Shown piece after piece: positions 35,196-43,575 of a stretch of DNA of 64,000 nucleotides (within the stretch, counting starts at the first letter, position 1; each line of letters begins with the position of its first letter). The notes beneath the pieces were generated by a model, which was given only the letters and a program-made list of their open reading frames with translations, was not told where the DNA came from and ran no database searches. The stretch comes from CAYSUS01 sp964434165. Lineage in GTDB: Bacteria; Planctomycetota; Planctomycetia; Pirellulales; Thermoguttaceae. The DNA lies in assembly GCA_964434165.1 (NCBI GenBank), contig CAYSUS010000018.1:21558-85557 (forward strand), written 5' to 3'. The position numbers and the translations under genes are program-made.

Positions 35196-36752
35196 ATGGC
35201 GCTTCATGATTGGACGATCCAGGACCTGGCGGTCTGGGACGAACGAATCCGCGAGGTGGCCGAGTCGTTCGGGCTCACGCCGTATCCCGTCGAATTCCGC
35301 CACTACAACTACGAGCAGATGCTCGACATCCACGCCTACCACGTGCCGTTCCGGTACGCGCACTGGAGCTTCGGCAAGGCGTACGACGTCCACCGCACGC
35401 TGAAGCGGTTCGAGCTGACCAGCCTGGCGTACGAGATGGTCGTCAACACGAACCCCGCCCAGGCATTCTGCTGGCGCGACAACTCCCTTCCCCTGCACGT
35501 GCTCGTGATGGCCCACGTGTACGGCCACAGCGACTTCTTCGCCAACAACCTCTGGTTCCGCAGCCTGACCGACGCCGCGGGGGCCGTGGACATGTTCCGC
35601 GCGCATGCCGAGGAGATCGAGGTGTATCGCGAGGATCCCTCCATTCCCTTCGACCGGCTGGAGCGCTTGCTGGACGCGGGACACGCCTTGATGTTCCACC
35701 GTCCCAGGGTCATGGGGCGCCGGCGCGAGTCGCTCGAGGAGCAGAAGGCCCGCTTGATCGCCTCGCGGCGCGTCGAACCAGGGCCGTGGGACCACCTCAA
35801 GCCGCGCGAGGAGCGGCGGCGCCCTCCGCTGCATTTGGACCGCATCCCGCTGGAGCCCGACGAGGACTTGCTGCGGTTTCTGGCCGAGTACGCGCCCTTG
35901 CAGGAGTGGGAGAAGCGCGTGCTGCACATCGTGGCCGCCGAGAGCGACTACTTCATGCCGAACATCGCCACCAAGGTGATGAACGAGGGTTGGGCCACGT
36001 ACTGGCACGATCGGATCTTCCACGCCCTGCCCGACCGTCCCGCCGAGTTCGACGTCGAGTACGCCCGGCGCATGTCCGGGGTCGTCGTGCCCGGGACGTA
36101 CCAGATGAACCCCTACCATCTCGGTTGGGCGCTCTGGAAGGACATCTACCGCCGGTGGGAGCATCCCGGCACCGAGGAGGCGGACGCGTGGGGCCGGCCC
36201 GGAGGCCAGGGCGACCAGAAGCTCTTCGAAGTCCGTGACACCGAGGACGACGCTTCCTTCGTGGCCAACTACCTGACCGACGAGCTGATCGCCGGGCTGA
36301 AGCTCTTCCGCTACCGCTGGGCCGACGACCTCGGCGACGAGGCCGTGTACGAGGTGCTCGACGTGCCCGACTCCGAAGGCTACGAGCGGATCCGGGTTGC
36401 GGCCGTGATGCAGGTCGGACACAACCTGTTCCCCATGCTTCGCGTCGTGGACGCGAACTACTACACCGACCGCACGCTGGTCCTGGAGCACGTCCACGAC
36501 GGTCGGGACCTGAAGCTCTTCGAGCCCGAGATCCCCTTGCGCGAAGTCCGCTCCATTCTCCGCGAGCGCGGGGGGCTGGGCGGCGAGGTCCGGCTCGCCG
36601 AGGTGGGACGCGTGCTCAAGCACATCTGGATGGTGTGGAAGAATCCCGTCGTGCTGCGCACGCGCTACGACCGGGCGTCGGCCTCGATCCATTGCGACCG
36701 CGACGGCCAGATCACCATCGACGTGGGCGGCCGGTCCGGGCCGGTGAACTGA
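35196..36752 (+). CDS. spoVR: SpoVR family protein
   Basis: This 518-residue cytoplasmic protein is a full-length SpoVR homologue. Family landmarks are the GLTPYPVEFRHYNYEQMLDI segment, AHVYGHSDFFANN, and VMNEGWATYWHDRI; the histidines and glutamates of the last two resemble a metal site. In Bacillus SpoVR is needed for spore cortex formation, but the family is widespread in non-sporulating bacteria, where it is linked to PrkA and YeaH. GAGAGG lies before the ATG at 35196. It completes the prkA-yeaH-spoVR module. A role in general stress survival is the best inference. Confidence 0.93.
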   Translation: MALHDWTIQDLAVWDERIREVAESFGLTPYPVEFRHYNYEQMLDIHAYHVPFRYAHWSFGKAYDVHRTLKRFELTSLAYEMVVNTNPAQAFCWRDNSLPLHVLVMAHVYGHSDFFANNLWFRSLTDAAGAVDMFRAHAEEIEVYREDPSIPFDRLERLLDAGHALMFHRPRVMGRRRESLEEQKARLIASRRVEPGPWDHLKPREERRRPPLHLDRIPLEPDEDLLRFLAEYAPLQEWEKRVLHIVAAESDYFMPNIATKVMNEGWATYWHDRIFHALPDRPAEFDVEYARRMSGVVVPGTYQMNPYHLGWALWKDIYRRWEHPGTEEADAWGRPGGQGDQKLFEVRDTEDDASFVANYLTDELIAGLKLFRYRWADDLGDEAVYEVLDVPDSEGYERIRVAAVMQVGHNLFPMLRVVDANYYTDRTLVLEHVHDGRDLKLFEPEIPLREVRSILRERGGLGGEVRLAEVGRVLKHIWMVWKNPVVLRTRYDRASASIHCDRDGQITIDVGGRSGPVN

Positions 36753-36823
36753 GAAGCCGTCGCCGCTTCGGACGGCGGGATCGGTGCCCGGCCCGCCGCA
36801 CATCGCCGCGGACCGCGGGGCGG

Positions 36824-38311
36824 TCATTGCCTCGCCGCGGCCGCTCGATCGATCGCCCACAGGCAGACCGCCATCGGCTCCAGCTCGGCCGAGAGCTTCA
36901 GTGCGGCGCCGCCGTCCATCGTCGTCTCCGCGGCCTTCTCCAGGCCGCCGCGCGCGCCGGGCGCGGCGAAGCAGTTGCTGTGCGTCGAGTCGATCAGGTA
37001 CCGGCGCACGGTCAGGGAGCCGGTGCGCATCGACTTGGGCACGTTGGCGATCGAGACCTCCGCGCGCACCTTCCCGCTCCCCCCCGGGTCGAGGTTCCAG
37101 AGGTGGATCGTCAGGCCGATCTCGTCCCGCGTCGCGAGAACGCCCAGCCCGTTGCCCTCCGCGTCCAGTCCCGACGATCGAGCGGCGACTTCCTCGCCCC
37201 GGTGCATGCGCAGCATCTTCACGGCCGCGCCGTAGGGCGTCATGCGCATCCGCGGATCGAACTGCACCATGGCGATCTGCGGCTGGGAATGAAACTGGAC
37301 CCAGGGAAACAGGCGCAAGTCCCTGGCGCGGCGGGCCTGGTACTGAAACGCCGTCATCCCGGCGGCCTGCCAGAGATTGCGGCTTGGATCGGCCTTCCAC
37401 TTCAAGGCGTATCCGATCTCGGTAACGAAGATCGGAGTGTCCGTGGGCAGCGACGCCTTGGCCAGGGCCCGGTCGATCTCACGCTCCCAGCCGGCGATCT
37501 CGGCGGGCGTCTTGCAGGCCCAGTAGTCGTGGAAGGAGACGAAGTCGAGCCGCTTGTCCGCGTCCTTGTCCCGGGCGAAGTCGCGGATCAGGTGCACGGC
37601 CTCGCGCGTGCGGAAGCCGGAGTTCCCTCCCACCAGCAGCCGGGGCTCCGGCTCGAGCTCGTCGTTCAGCTCGTTGATCGCCTCGTAGGCCTTGCGGTAG
37701 AAGGCATAGTACCGGTCGAGCTCGCCCAGGTTGCTCTGGTTCTTCGCGGTCGGCTCGTTGAGCACCTCGATGTAGCGGAGATTGGAGCACCGCTGCTTGT
37801 AGTGGCGCACCGCGGACTTGAACACCTCCTTCCACTTGTCCGCGCCGATCATTCCGGTGAGCACCTCCTGCTCGTACCGGCGGACGTTCATCAGCACCGC
37901 GTCGCTGTGCTTGCTGACCGAGTCGAGGTAATCGTAGTAGTGCAAGCCGGTCGTGTGGCCGGGCACGCCGTACCGCTTCTTGTTCGGGTCGCCTTCGTAG
38001 TAGTCCCTGTTGATCTCGTAGTCGAAGCGGTACTCGCCCGTGCGGTAGTCCCACATCTGGTCGAGCATGAGCCAGCATCGGGTGACCAGGGGCCGCCCGA
38101 ACTCCTCCTCGATCCGCCGGCACAACTCGACCGGGGGCGGCGCCCGGCGCGACACGTTCACGTGCCCCCAGAGGTAGAGCGGGCCGTCCAACGTCCGGCC
38201 GCAATCGACGGAAACCCGGACCGGGCCGTCGGCCGCCAGGGCAGGCACGGCCGAGAGCAGAAAACTCGCCGTCCACCACCAGACACCGCCCGGACGCAAG
38301 CACGCTCGCAT
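36824..38311 (-). CDS. Secreted GH39-like glycosidase
   Basis: This 495-residue protein has a signal peptide (residues 1-26, ending ALA-A). The barrel domain has IEVLNEPT near residue 185, the acid/base position of clan GH-A, and IFVTEIGYA near 296, matching the nucleophile strand. Overall it resembles GH39-type enzymes, though family placement is uncertain without a profile search. A C-terminal beta-sandwich (about 370-495; GLTIHLWNLDPGG) follows. AAGGAG is 8 nt before the chosen ATG; the upstream in-frame ATG at 38398 is not preceded by a ribosome-binding site. A candidate promoter lies about 60 nt upstream. Substrate unknown. Confidence 0.78.
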   Translation of the reverse strand: MRACLRPGGVWWWTASFLLSAVPALAADGPVRVSVDCGRTLDGPLYLWGHVNVSRRAPPPVELCRRIEEEFGRPLVTRCWLMLDQMWDYRTGEYRFDYEINRDYYEGDPNKKRYGVPGHTTGLHYYDYLDSVSKHSDAVLMNVRRYEQEVLTGMIGADKWKEVFKSAVRHYKQRCSNLRYIEVLNEPTAKNQSNLGELDRYYAFYRKAYEAINELNDELEPEPRLLVGGNSGFRTREAVHLIRDFARDKDADKRLDFVSFHDYWACKTPAEIAGWEREIDRALAKASLPTDTPIFVTEIGYALKWKADPSRNLWQAAGMTAFQYQARRARDLRLFPWVQFHSQPQIAMVQFDPRMRMTPYGAAVKMLRMHRGEEVAARSSGLDAEGNGLGVLATRDEIGLTIHLWNLDPGGSGKVRAEVSIANVPKSMRTGSLTVRRYLIDSTHSNCFAAPGARGGLEKAAETTMDGGAALKLSAELEPMAVCLWAIDRAAAARQ

Positions 38312-38369
38312 CGCGATTTCTCCTTCGAGGCTCGCCGCGCGGCCGCAGACGGCCGGCGCTGACGGGCCC

Positions 38370-38398
38370 ATTGTCGCCTGGGCGAGCGGCGATCGCAA
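38370..38398 (-). promoter_or_regulatory. Candidate promoter of the GH39-like gene
   Basis: On the - strand, TTGCGA (38398-38393), 17-nt spacer, GACAAT (38375-38370). Confidence 0.4.
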
Positions 38399-38482
38399 AT
38401 CGCGGCCCGGGAGAACGCTTCGCCGGGCGCCGCGCGCAGCGCGTGCCCCCGATGCCGGCCCGGCCGGGCGGCAGGAGATCGC

Positions 38483-39553
38483 CTACCGGTGGGCTTTCAG
38501 GAACTCCAGGATCTTGTCCGTGGCCGCGTCGCCCGGCGTGCCGAGGAGCCGGTTGAGCGTCCCGTGATCGCGCCCCTTGGCCTCGTACAGCTCGGCCGGG
38601 AAGCCGGCCTTCCTGAGCGCCTCGACGAACGGGACGGCCTGGCGCGCCGCATCGCCGCGGCCGTCCTGCATCACCACGAGGAACGGCGGGATCGCCGCGC
38701 CCGGCTCGACGTAGGCGAGCGGCGAGACGCGGCGCCACTGCTCCCTGTCCTTGCCGAACACCGTGTCGATCATCTCCGCGCGGGCAGGGCTCCAGGCGGA
38801 GCCGGCCGCGGCCGCGACGTCGTAGAAGCCCATGTCCAGCGGGACCACGCCGCGGATCACTTTGGGCTCAAGCCCGGCCGCCTTCAGGTACCGGTGGTCC
38901 GTGCCCAGCAGGGCCGCCAGATGGGCTCCCGCGGAGTGGCCGAACACGAAGACCCGGCGCCCGTCACCGCCGTACTTCGCGGCGCCATCCACGACCCACT
39001 TCACGGCCGAGGCGCAGTCGCTCATCATCTCGTCGAGCGTCGCCTGCGGACGGAAACGGTAGTTCGCCGACACGAAGAGATACCCCTCCGGCACGAACCT
39101 GGCCGGCTTCCGGTGCGCGGCCAGCTTGTCGCCCCGCTGCCACGCGCCGCCGTGGAAGAAGACGATCGCCGCGGCATCCTTCAGGTCGGGATGGGTGTAC
39201 ACGTCGAGGCTCTGGCGCGCGGCCTCGACGCCCTCGGTCTGCGCATACCGGATCTCATAGTGCGCCACGATCCCGGCCGTCTCCAGCGACGCCTTCCTCT
39301 GCCGGCGCGCTTGATCGCGCCTGGTCTCCGCGATCTCGCCCGGCGTGACCAGCCCGTCGCCGTCGCGATCGTACTGCTTCAAGAGGTCCTTGCGCGGGAC
39401 CTCGTCGATGCTGAGCTTGCCGTCGCCGTTGCGGTCGAGCCGCTCAAAGCCCGGGCCCGGTTCCTGACCGTGCACCGCCCTCCCCGCGGCGTGGCCGTCG
39501 AGCAAGACATGCAGCGATAGCACGATGAGGGGCAGTACGGCACGAGTTCTCAC
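38483..39553 (-). CDS. Exported alpha/beta-hydrolase with N-terminal EF-hand pair
   Basis: This 356-residue protein starts with GTG at 39553, with AAAGGAG 5 nt upstream. After a signal peptide (about residues 1-25) come two EF-hand calcium loops, DRNGDGKLSIDE and DRDGDGLVTPGE. An esterase domain of the carboxylesterase/BD-FAE type follows, with the oxyanion motif VFFHGGAW and the nucleophile elbow FGHSAG, where the serine is catalytic; the histidine is probably in KGRDHGTL. It would cleave esters, perhaps acetyl or feruloyl groups on polysaccharide. Joining EF-hands to an exported esterase is recurrent in planctomycetes. It starts 47 nt after the PHB-depolymerase-like gene ends, so the two are probably one operon. 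Confidence 0.85.
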   Translation of the reverse strand: MRTRAVLPLIVLSLHVLLDGHAAGRAVHGQEPGPGFERLDRNGDGKLSIDEVPRKDLLKQYDRDGDGLVTPGEIAETRRDQARRQRKASLETAGIVAHYEIRYAQTEGVEAARQSLDVYTHPDLKDAAAIVFFHGGAWQRGDKLAAHRKPARFVPEGYLFVSANYRFRPQATLDEMMSDCASAVKWVVDGAAKYGGDGRRVFVFGHSAGAHLAALLGTDHRYLKAAGLEPKVIRGVVPLDMGFYDVAAAAGSAWSPARAEMIDTVFGKDREQWRRVSPLAYVEPGAAIPPFLVVMQDGRGDAARQAVPFVEALRKAGFPAELYEAKGRDHGTLNRLLGTPGDAATDKILEFLKAHR

Positions 39554-39600
39554 GGCCACTCCTTTCGCGGGTTTGCTCACCGGCAGCTCACGACGGGATT

Positions 39601-40503
39601 CTACTTCAAGGGGTGCTTCTTGAAGAACTCCCACATCGCGTCGCTGGCCGAGAGGTTCCTGGTCGATTTCCCGAGGAACTTCAGGCGCGGCTCGCGGCCC
39701 GGCCACGTGTGGCCTCCGCCGTGGATCACGAGCAGCACGACCTCGGAGCCGTCCCTGCCCGATCCGTAGGTCTTGCGCGTGATCGACGTGCCGTCCTCCG
39801 CCTTGTCGGGCAGCGTGCCGATAACGGGCTCCTGCTCGCATCCGTTCGCCTTGACCCACTGCCGAATCGAGTGCTCGACCGAGTAGAACTCGGTGGGACC
39901 GCGACCCTTGCCGCCCTGGAAGGGAGCGAACCGGTCGTCCGTGCCGTGGAAGTGGATCACGGGCACGGGACGCTTCGGCTTGCAGGTGGCCGTGCCCATC
40001 GGACCGCCGACCGGGGCAATGGCCGCGATCCGGTCGGAAAGCTCCGAGGCCAGCCGGTAAGCCATGATCGCGCCGTTGGACATGCCCGTGGCATAGACCC
40101 GCCTCCCATCGACGTTGGCCCACGTGCCGAGGTCGTCGAGAAGCCGCCGCGTGAACTCCACGTCGTCCACCTTCTCGCGCAGGGCGTATCCGCAGCAGTT
40201 GCCGCCGTTGAAGGTCAGCATCCGTTTCATTGCTCCGGTCCCGCTGGGATAGACGACGAGAAAGCCGGCCTCGTCGGCCTTGTCGCTCAGCCCGCTCAGC
40301 CGCATCATGGCCTCGGGGTTGCCGCCCCCGCCGTGAAACGCGAGCACGACCGGGGCGGGCGTCTCGGGATCGTACTGCGGGGGAACGTGCACGACGTAGC
40401 TCCGCTGCCGCTCTCCGACGGTCAGCGTTCGCGTGTGGTCGCCCGGAGCGGCCGCGTCGGCCCCGAGCAAGGCAAGCAGCAACAGCGATGGAATCGCGAT
40501 CAT
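39601..40503 (-). CDS. Exported polyhydroxybutyrate-depolymerase-like esterase (LpqC type)
   Basis: This 300-residue protein has a signal peptide (residues 1-18). The alpha/beta-hydrolase domain shows VVLAFHGGGGNPEAM (oxyanion loop), GMSNGAIMAY (catalytic serine) and HGTDDRFAPF (acid), with IHGGGHTWPG holding the histidine. This pattern fits the LpqC/PHB-depolymerase group, which also contains feruloyl and acetyl xylan esterases, so polyester hydrolysis is only one possibility. It is the first gene of a likely two-gene operon with the EF-hand esterase. A -10-like TAGACT box occurs about 110 nt upstream at 40614-40619 (- strand) with a poor -35. Confidence 0.87.
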   Translation of the reverse strand: MIAIPSLLLLALLGADAAAPGDHTRTLTVGERQRSYVVHVPPQYDPETPAPVVLAFHGGGGNPEAMMRLSGLSDKADEAGFLVVYPSGTGAMKRMLTFNGGNCCGYALREKVDDVEFTRRLLDDLGTWANVDGRRVYATGMSNGAIMAYRLASELSDRIAAIAPVGGPMGTATCKPKRPVPVIHFHGTDDRFAPFQGGKGRGPTEFYSVEHSIRQWVKANGCEQEPVIGTLPDKAEDGTSITRKTYGSGRDGSEVVLLVIHGGGHTWPGREPRLKFLGKSTRNLSASDAMWEFFKKHPLK

Positions 40504-40709
40504 CCGCGCAGTTTCCAGGCGATGGAATCCGGACCAGATGCCGCGCCGTGCACGACGACCTGCGCGCTGGGGGGCGCGGAATCGCCCACCGCGAGCATCG
40601 AGGCCGCCACCGTAGTCTAAACTGCCAAACCGCGGCGGGAATCGCCGCGCGTCGAGAAGCCGCTGGGCACCAATGCCTTACGGCGACGCAAGCCGGGCCT
40701 TGCCGGAAG

Positions 40710-42272
40710 TCATGCCCGACGGCGCCGACGGCGCGCCAGGAACAGCCCCGTCACAAGAGCACCCAGCGCCAGCATCCCGACGGAATGCGGCTCGGGCACG
40801 TAGCGGTACTGCGTATCCAGGCCGTACTTCTGCTCCAGGTAGAAGCCCACGTCGTTCATCTCCCGGCCGGTGAGCACGCGGTCGAAGAGGAGCACCTCGC
40901 TGATGTGGCCGACGTACTCGCGGCCGTTGAACAGGGCCCCGCCCACGCCCACGTTGCCGGTCAGGTCGTAGTGGAAGAAGTCGCCGGGGTCGCTGAGGAT
41001 CTGGACTCCGTCGCGGAACGCGAGGGTCCCCTCTCCGGCACCCAGGCCGACGACCGTGAGGAGGTTTGCGCCGGTGGGCACGCTGCCCTCCTCCGAGTAG
41101 AGATTGCCTGCGGGGGAGCGCAGCCGGAGGCGCTCCTCTCTGGGATCCGATGGGGCGAAATACGTCCCCACGTCGATCATCGTGCCCGTGGCCGTCCCGA
41201 AGATCTCGCTGTTCTGCGTGAGCGTGCTGTAGTCCATCACGAGGAACAGCGTCCGCTCCTGGCCGTCCGCGATGCCCAGGTCGGAGACCGTCAGTTGATC
41301 GCGGCTGAAGTCGAGGTACGATCGGCCGCCGAGGCCACCCGTCTCGTAGGTCGGGCGCTTGGTCGCCCCGGCCACGGCGTGATTGGCCTGCCCGCTCTTG
41401 TCGTCCCACTGCGTGACCTCGCTGCCGTCGAGCGTCACGGTCGTGGCGTCATTGGCGTCGAGCCACAGCTTCAGGCCCTCGACGCGCGGCAGGCTGGCCG
41501 GCTCCGTGTAGGTCCCGGCGATGCCGTACTTGGTCTGAAGGTGATATCCCACGTCGTTCAGCTCGGCGTCGCTGAGCGCCCGATTGAAGACCGCGATCTC
41601 GGCCAGATCGCCGAGATAGGACCGGCCGTCGTTGTTCGCCCCGCCTACCTGGTAATCGGAGCCAATGGGGAAGTGCTGGTACTTGCCGGCGGCGTCGAAG
41701 AGCACCATGCCGTTGGCGTAGGCCTGGGTCCGGGTGGGCAGACTGCGCACGGCCAGGAGATGGTCGGCGCCGGTCGGTAGCGTATCGTCGCCGGAGTACA
41801 CGTCGCCGTCGTGGCCGGCGTCGCGGAGGCGGAGGCGCTGCGACTGGGAGTAAGTCCCCACGTCGATCATCGAGGATGTGCCTGTCCCGGCCAGCTCGTT
41901 GTTGTTGTCCAGCGTGGTATAGCGAATCACGGCCAGGGTGGTCCGCTCCTGGTCGGCGGCGATGCCCAGGTCGCCGGCCACGCCCATCGGCGTGCGGCTG
42001 AAGCGCACAGCCGCAAGTCCCCCGATGGCCCCGGCCGCCAGCGTGGGACGCGTCGCCACGGCCGGCGTGGCATGATGGCCATTGCCGGAGAGGTCGTCCC
42101 ACTGCTCCACGTCCAAGCCGCTCAAGGTGAGGCTGCCCGAGTCGCCGGCGTCGAGCCACAGCTCCAGCCCGGCCAGGGCGTTCGGAAGCGTGGCCCCGTG
42201 GGCGGCGGTGGCCGTGGCGACCAGGAGAGCGCAAAACGCGAGGGATGTCGATCTGACCGGCGGCCTTGTCAT
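40710..42272 (-). CDS. PEP-CTERM protein with two LamG-like domains
   Basis: This 520-residue exported protein has a signal peptide (residues 1-26). Two related LamG/laminin-G-like units follow, each starting with a GLELWLDAGD or GLKLWLDANDA motif, then QWDDLSGNGHHA or QWDDKSGQANHA, and ending FNRALSDAELNDVGYHLQTKYG or FDRVLTGREMNDVGFYLEQKYG. The C-terminus has the PEP-CTERM signal: VPEPHS, a hydrophobic helix and RRRRRRA. It is probably sorted by an exosortase to the outer surface and may bind glycans. The ATG at 42272 was chosen for the signal peptide; no strong Shine-Dalgarno sequence is present. A strong promoter lies about 120 nt upstream. Confidence 0.88.
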   Translation of the reverse strand: MTRPPVRSTSLAFCALLVATATAAHGATLPNALAGLELWLDAGDSGSLTLSGLDVEQWDDLSGNGHHATPAVATRPTLAAGAIGGLAAVRFSRTPMGVAGDLGIAADQERTTLAVIRYTTLDNNNELAGTGTSSMIDVGTYSQSQRLRLRDAGHDGDVYSGDDTLPTGADHLLAVRSLPTRTQAYANGMVLFDAAGKYQHFPIGSDYQVGGANNDGRSYLGDLAEIAVFNRALSDAELNDVGYHLQTKYGIAGTYTEPASLPRVEGLKLWLDANDATTVTLDGSEVTQWDDKSGQANHAVAGATKRPTYETGGLGGRSYLDFSRDQLTVSDLGIADGQERTLFLVMDYSTLTQNSEIFGTATGTMIDVGTYFAPSDPREERLRLRSPAGNLYSEEGSVPTGANLLTVVGLGAGEGTLAFRDGVQILSDPGDFFHYDLTGNVGVGGALFNGREYVGHISEVLLFDRVLTGREMNDVGFYLEQKYGLDTQYRYVPEPHSVGMLALGALVTGLFLARRRRRRA

Positions 42273-42394
42273 GGCAGAGGTTCCCGAATAGGGGGGTCGG
42301 GCCGCGGGCCTGGCCGCTATACGGATCGCGGCAGCCAGGACGGCGGGAAAGAACCATACCCCAGGGGGGCGAGTCACCCACAGAGCTATGGCGC

Positions 42395-42423
42395 AGTCTA
42401 GACACGCGGCGCTCGCGCGTCAA
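42395..42423 (-). promoter_or_regulatory. Promoter of the double-LamG PEP-CTERM gene
   Basis: On the - strand, TTGACG (42423-42418), 17-nt spacer, TAGACT (42400-42395). Confidence 0.55.
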
Positions 42424-42517
42424 CGAACTGGTGATCGTCGGGCCTGCGAGGCTCTTCCCCGTGCCGTGTGGGTGGGGGGACGCGGCCCGGGGTGGCAAAC
42501 CGCATCGCGGCCCCCGC

Positions 42518-42545
42518 TTGGCCCGGCTGATGAAGGAAGTAGAAT
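42518..42545 (+). promoter_or_regulatory. Possible promoter of the TylF-type gene
   Basis: TTGGCC (42518-42523), 16-nt spacer, TAGAAT (42540-42545). The leader would be about 195 nt. Confidence 0.3.
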
Positions 42546-42746
42546 CGCCGCAAGCTGCGATCGAAGCGCGTGTGGAGGAAAGACGGCCGGTCGGGCAAGT
42601 CGCGCACCGCACGAGCCTGCTGCCGTTTTCTCCGACCTCGCAGGCCCAATCTGAGACCCTCCGGGGTATCGTAGATAGTCCGCGGGGCGGCAAGGCCCGC
42701 TCCACCGTGCGCCAGGCAAATCCCGAAGACCAGAAGAGACCATCCC

Positions 42747-43454
42747 GTGGGACTCGCGAAGAACCAGCGGTTGCAGAAGCTCGTCGGCGGCTCGTTTCTC
42801 GAGCGGGGGTGGCTTGCGTCCCTCTCGAAGATCCAGATCTTCCTCCTCGGCAAGCACAAGGAGGCGCCCGACGTCCGCCTCGTGCGCCAGGTGCGACGGG
42901 AGCGCAACTCGCTTCTCACCGCGTACGAGCTGTACCACGTCCTTTCCCTGGCCAAGGCCCTGGGCAAGCGCGACGGGGCCATGGCCGAGGTCGGCGTGTT
43001 CCAGGGCTCGTCCGCCAAACTGATGTGCGAGGCCAAGCGGCCCGAGACCGTGCTGCACCTGTTCGACACCTTCGAGGGCCTGCCCAAGGCCGCCGAGCAG
43101 GACGGCGACGTGCACCGCGAGAGCCAGTACACGTGCTCCCTGGAGTCGGTCCAGGAGTACCTGCGCGATTACCCCAACGTCCACCTGCACAAGGGCCTGT
43201 TTCCCGACTCCGCGGCGCACGTGGAGGACCTGGCCTACTCGTTCGTGCATCTGGATGTGGATCTGTACGAGAGCACCAAGTCCGGGCTGGAGTACTTCTA
43301 CCCCAGGATGATCCCCGGCGGGGTGATCCTCTCGCACGACTACTCGCTGTTGGCCGGCGTCAAGCAGGCGTTTCAGGAGTTCGCCGAGGACAGGGACGAG
43401 GCCCCCATCGAGCTCTGCTCCACGCAGTGCATGCTGATCAAGACGCCGCAGTAG
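42747..43454 (+). CDS. TylF/macrocin-type SAM-dependent methyltransferase
   Basis: This 235-residue cytoplasmic protein matches the TylF/NovP-type O-methyltransferase family: AEVGVFQGSSAKLM (SAM-binding motif I), LFDTFEGLPKA (motif following strand 2), FVHLDVDLYESTKSGLEYFYPRMIPGGVILSHDY (metal-binding and motif region). Such enzymes methylate sugar hydroxyls on antibiotics or surface glycans. No antibiotic genes are nearby; a glycan substrate is the more natural guess. The start is GTG at 42747 with AGAAGAGA upstream; there is no in-frame ATG that keeps the conserved N-terminal region. It converges on the BNR_4 gene. Confidence 0.85.
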   Translation: MGLAKNQRLQKLVGGSFLERGWLASLSKIQIFLLGKHKEAPDVRLVRQVRRERNSLLTAYELYHVLSLAKALGKRDGAMAEVGVFQGSSAKLMCEAKRPETVLHLFDTFEGLPKAAEQDGDVHRESQYTCSLESVQEYLRDYPNVHLHKGLFPDSAAHVEDLAYSFVHLDVDLYESTKSGLEYFYPRMIPGGVILSHDYSLLAGVKQAFQEFAEDRDEAPIELCSTQCMLIKTPQ

Positions 43455-43475
43455 CCGGCGGGCCCCATCCCTTCG

Positions 43476-43566
43476 TTTGGCCGGCGGGCTTGGCCGCCGC
43501 GCTGGCGGTGGGGGCTTCGGACGCAGAACGTCCGAGCGGGAGGTTCCCACGCGGAGCATGGGAACC
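43476..43566. repeat. Repeat unit flanking the BNR_4 gene, copy 1
   Basis: It begins TTTGGCCGGCG (43476-43486) and ends with a hairpin in which GGTTCCCA (43542-43549) pairs with TGGGAACC (43559-43566). The same two end motifs occur in the same order and orientation at 44894-44982, with a diverged middle. It lies just past the stop of the BNR_4 gene. Confidence 0.65.
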
Positions 43567-43575
43567 AGGGCGCCG

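Larger units (their letters stand above)
42273..42746. other. 474-bp divergent intergenic region
   Basis: It holds the promoters of the divergent double-LamG gene (- strand) and TylF-type gene (+ strand), listed separately. No gene is evident. Confidence 0.45.
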
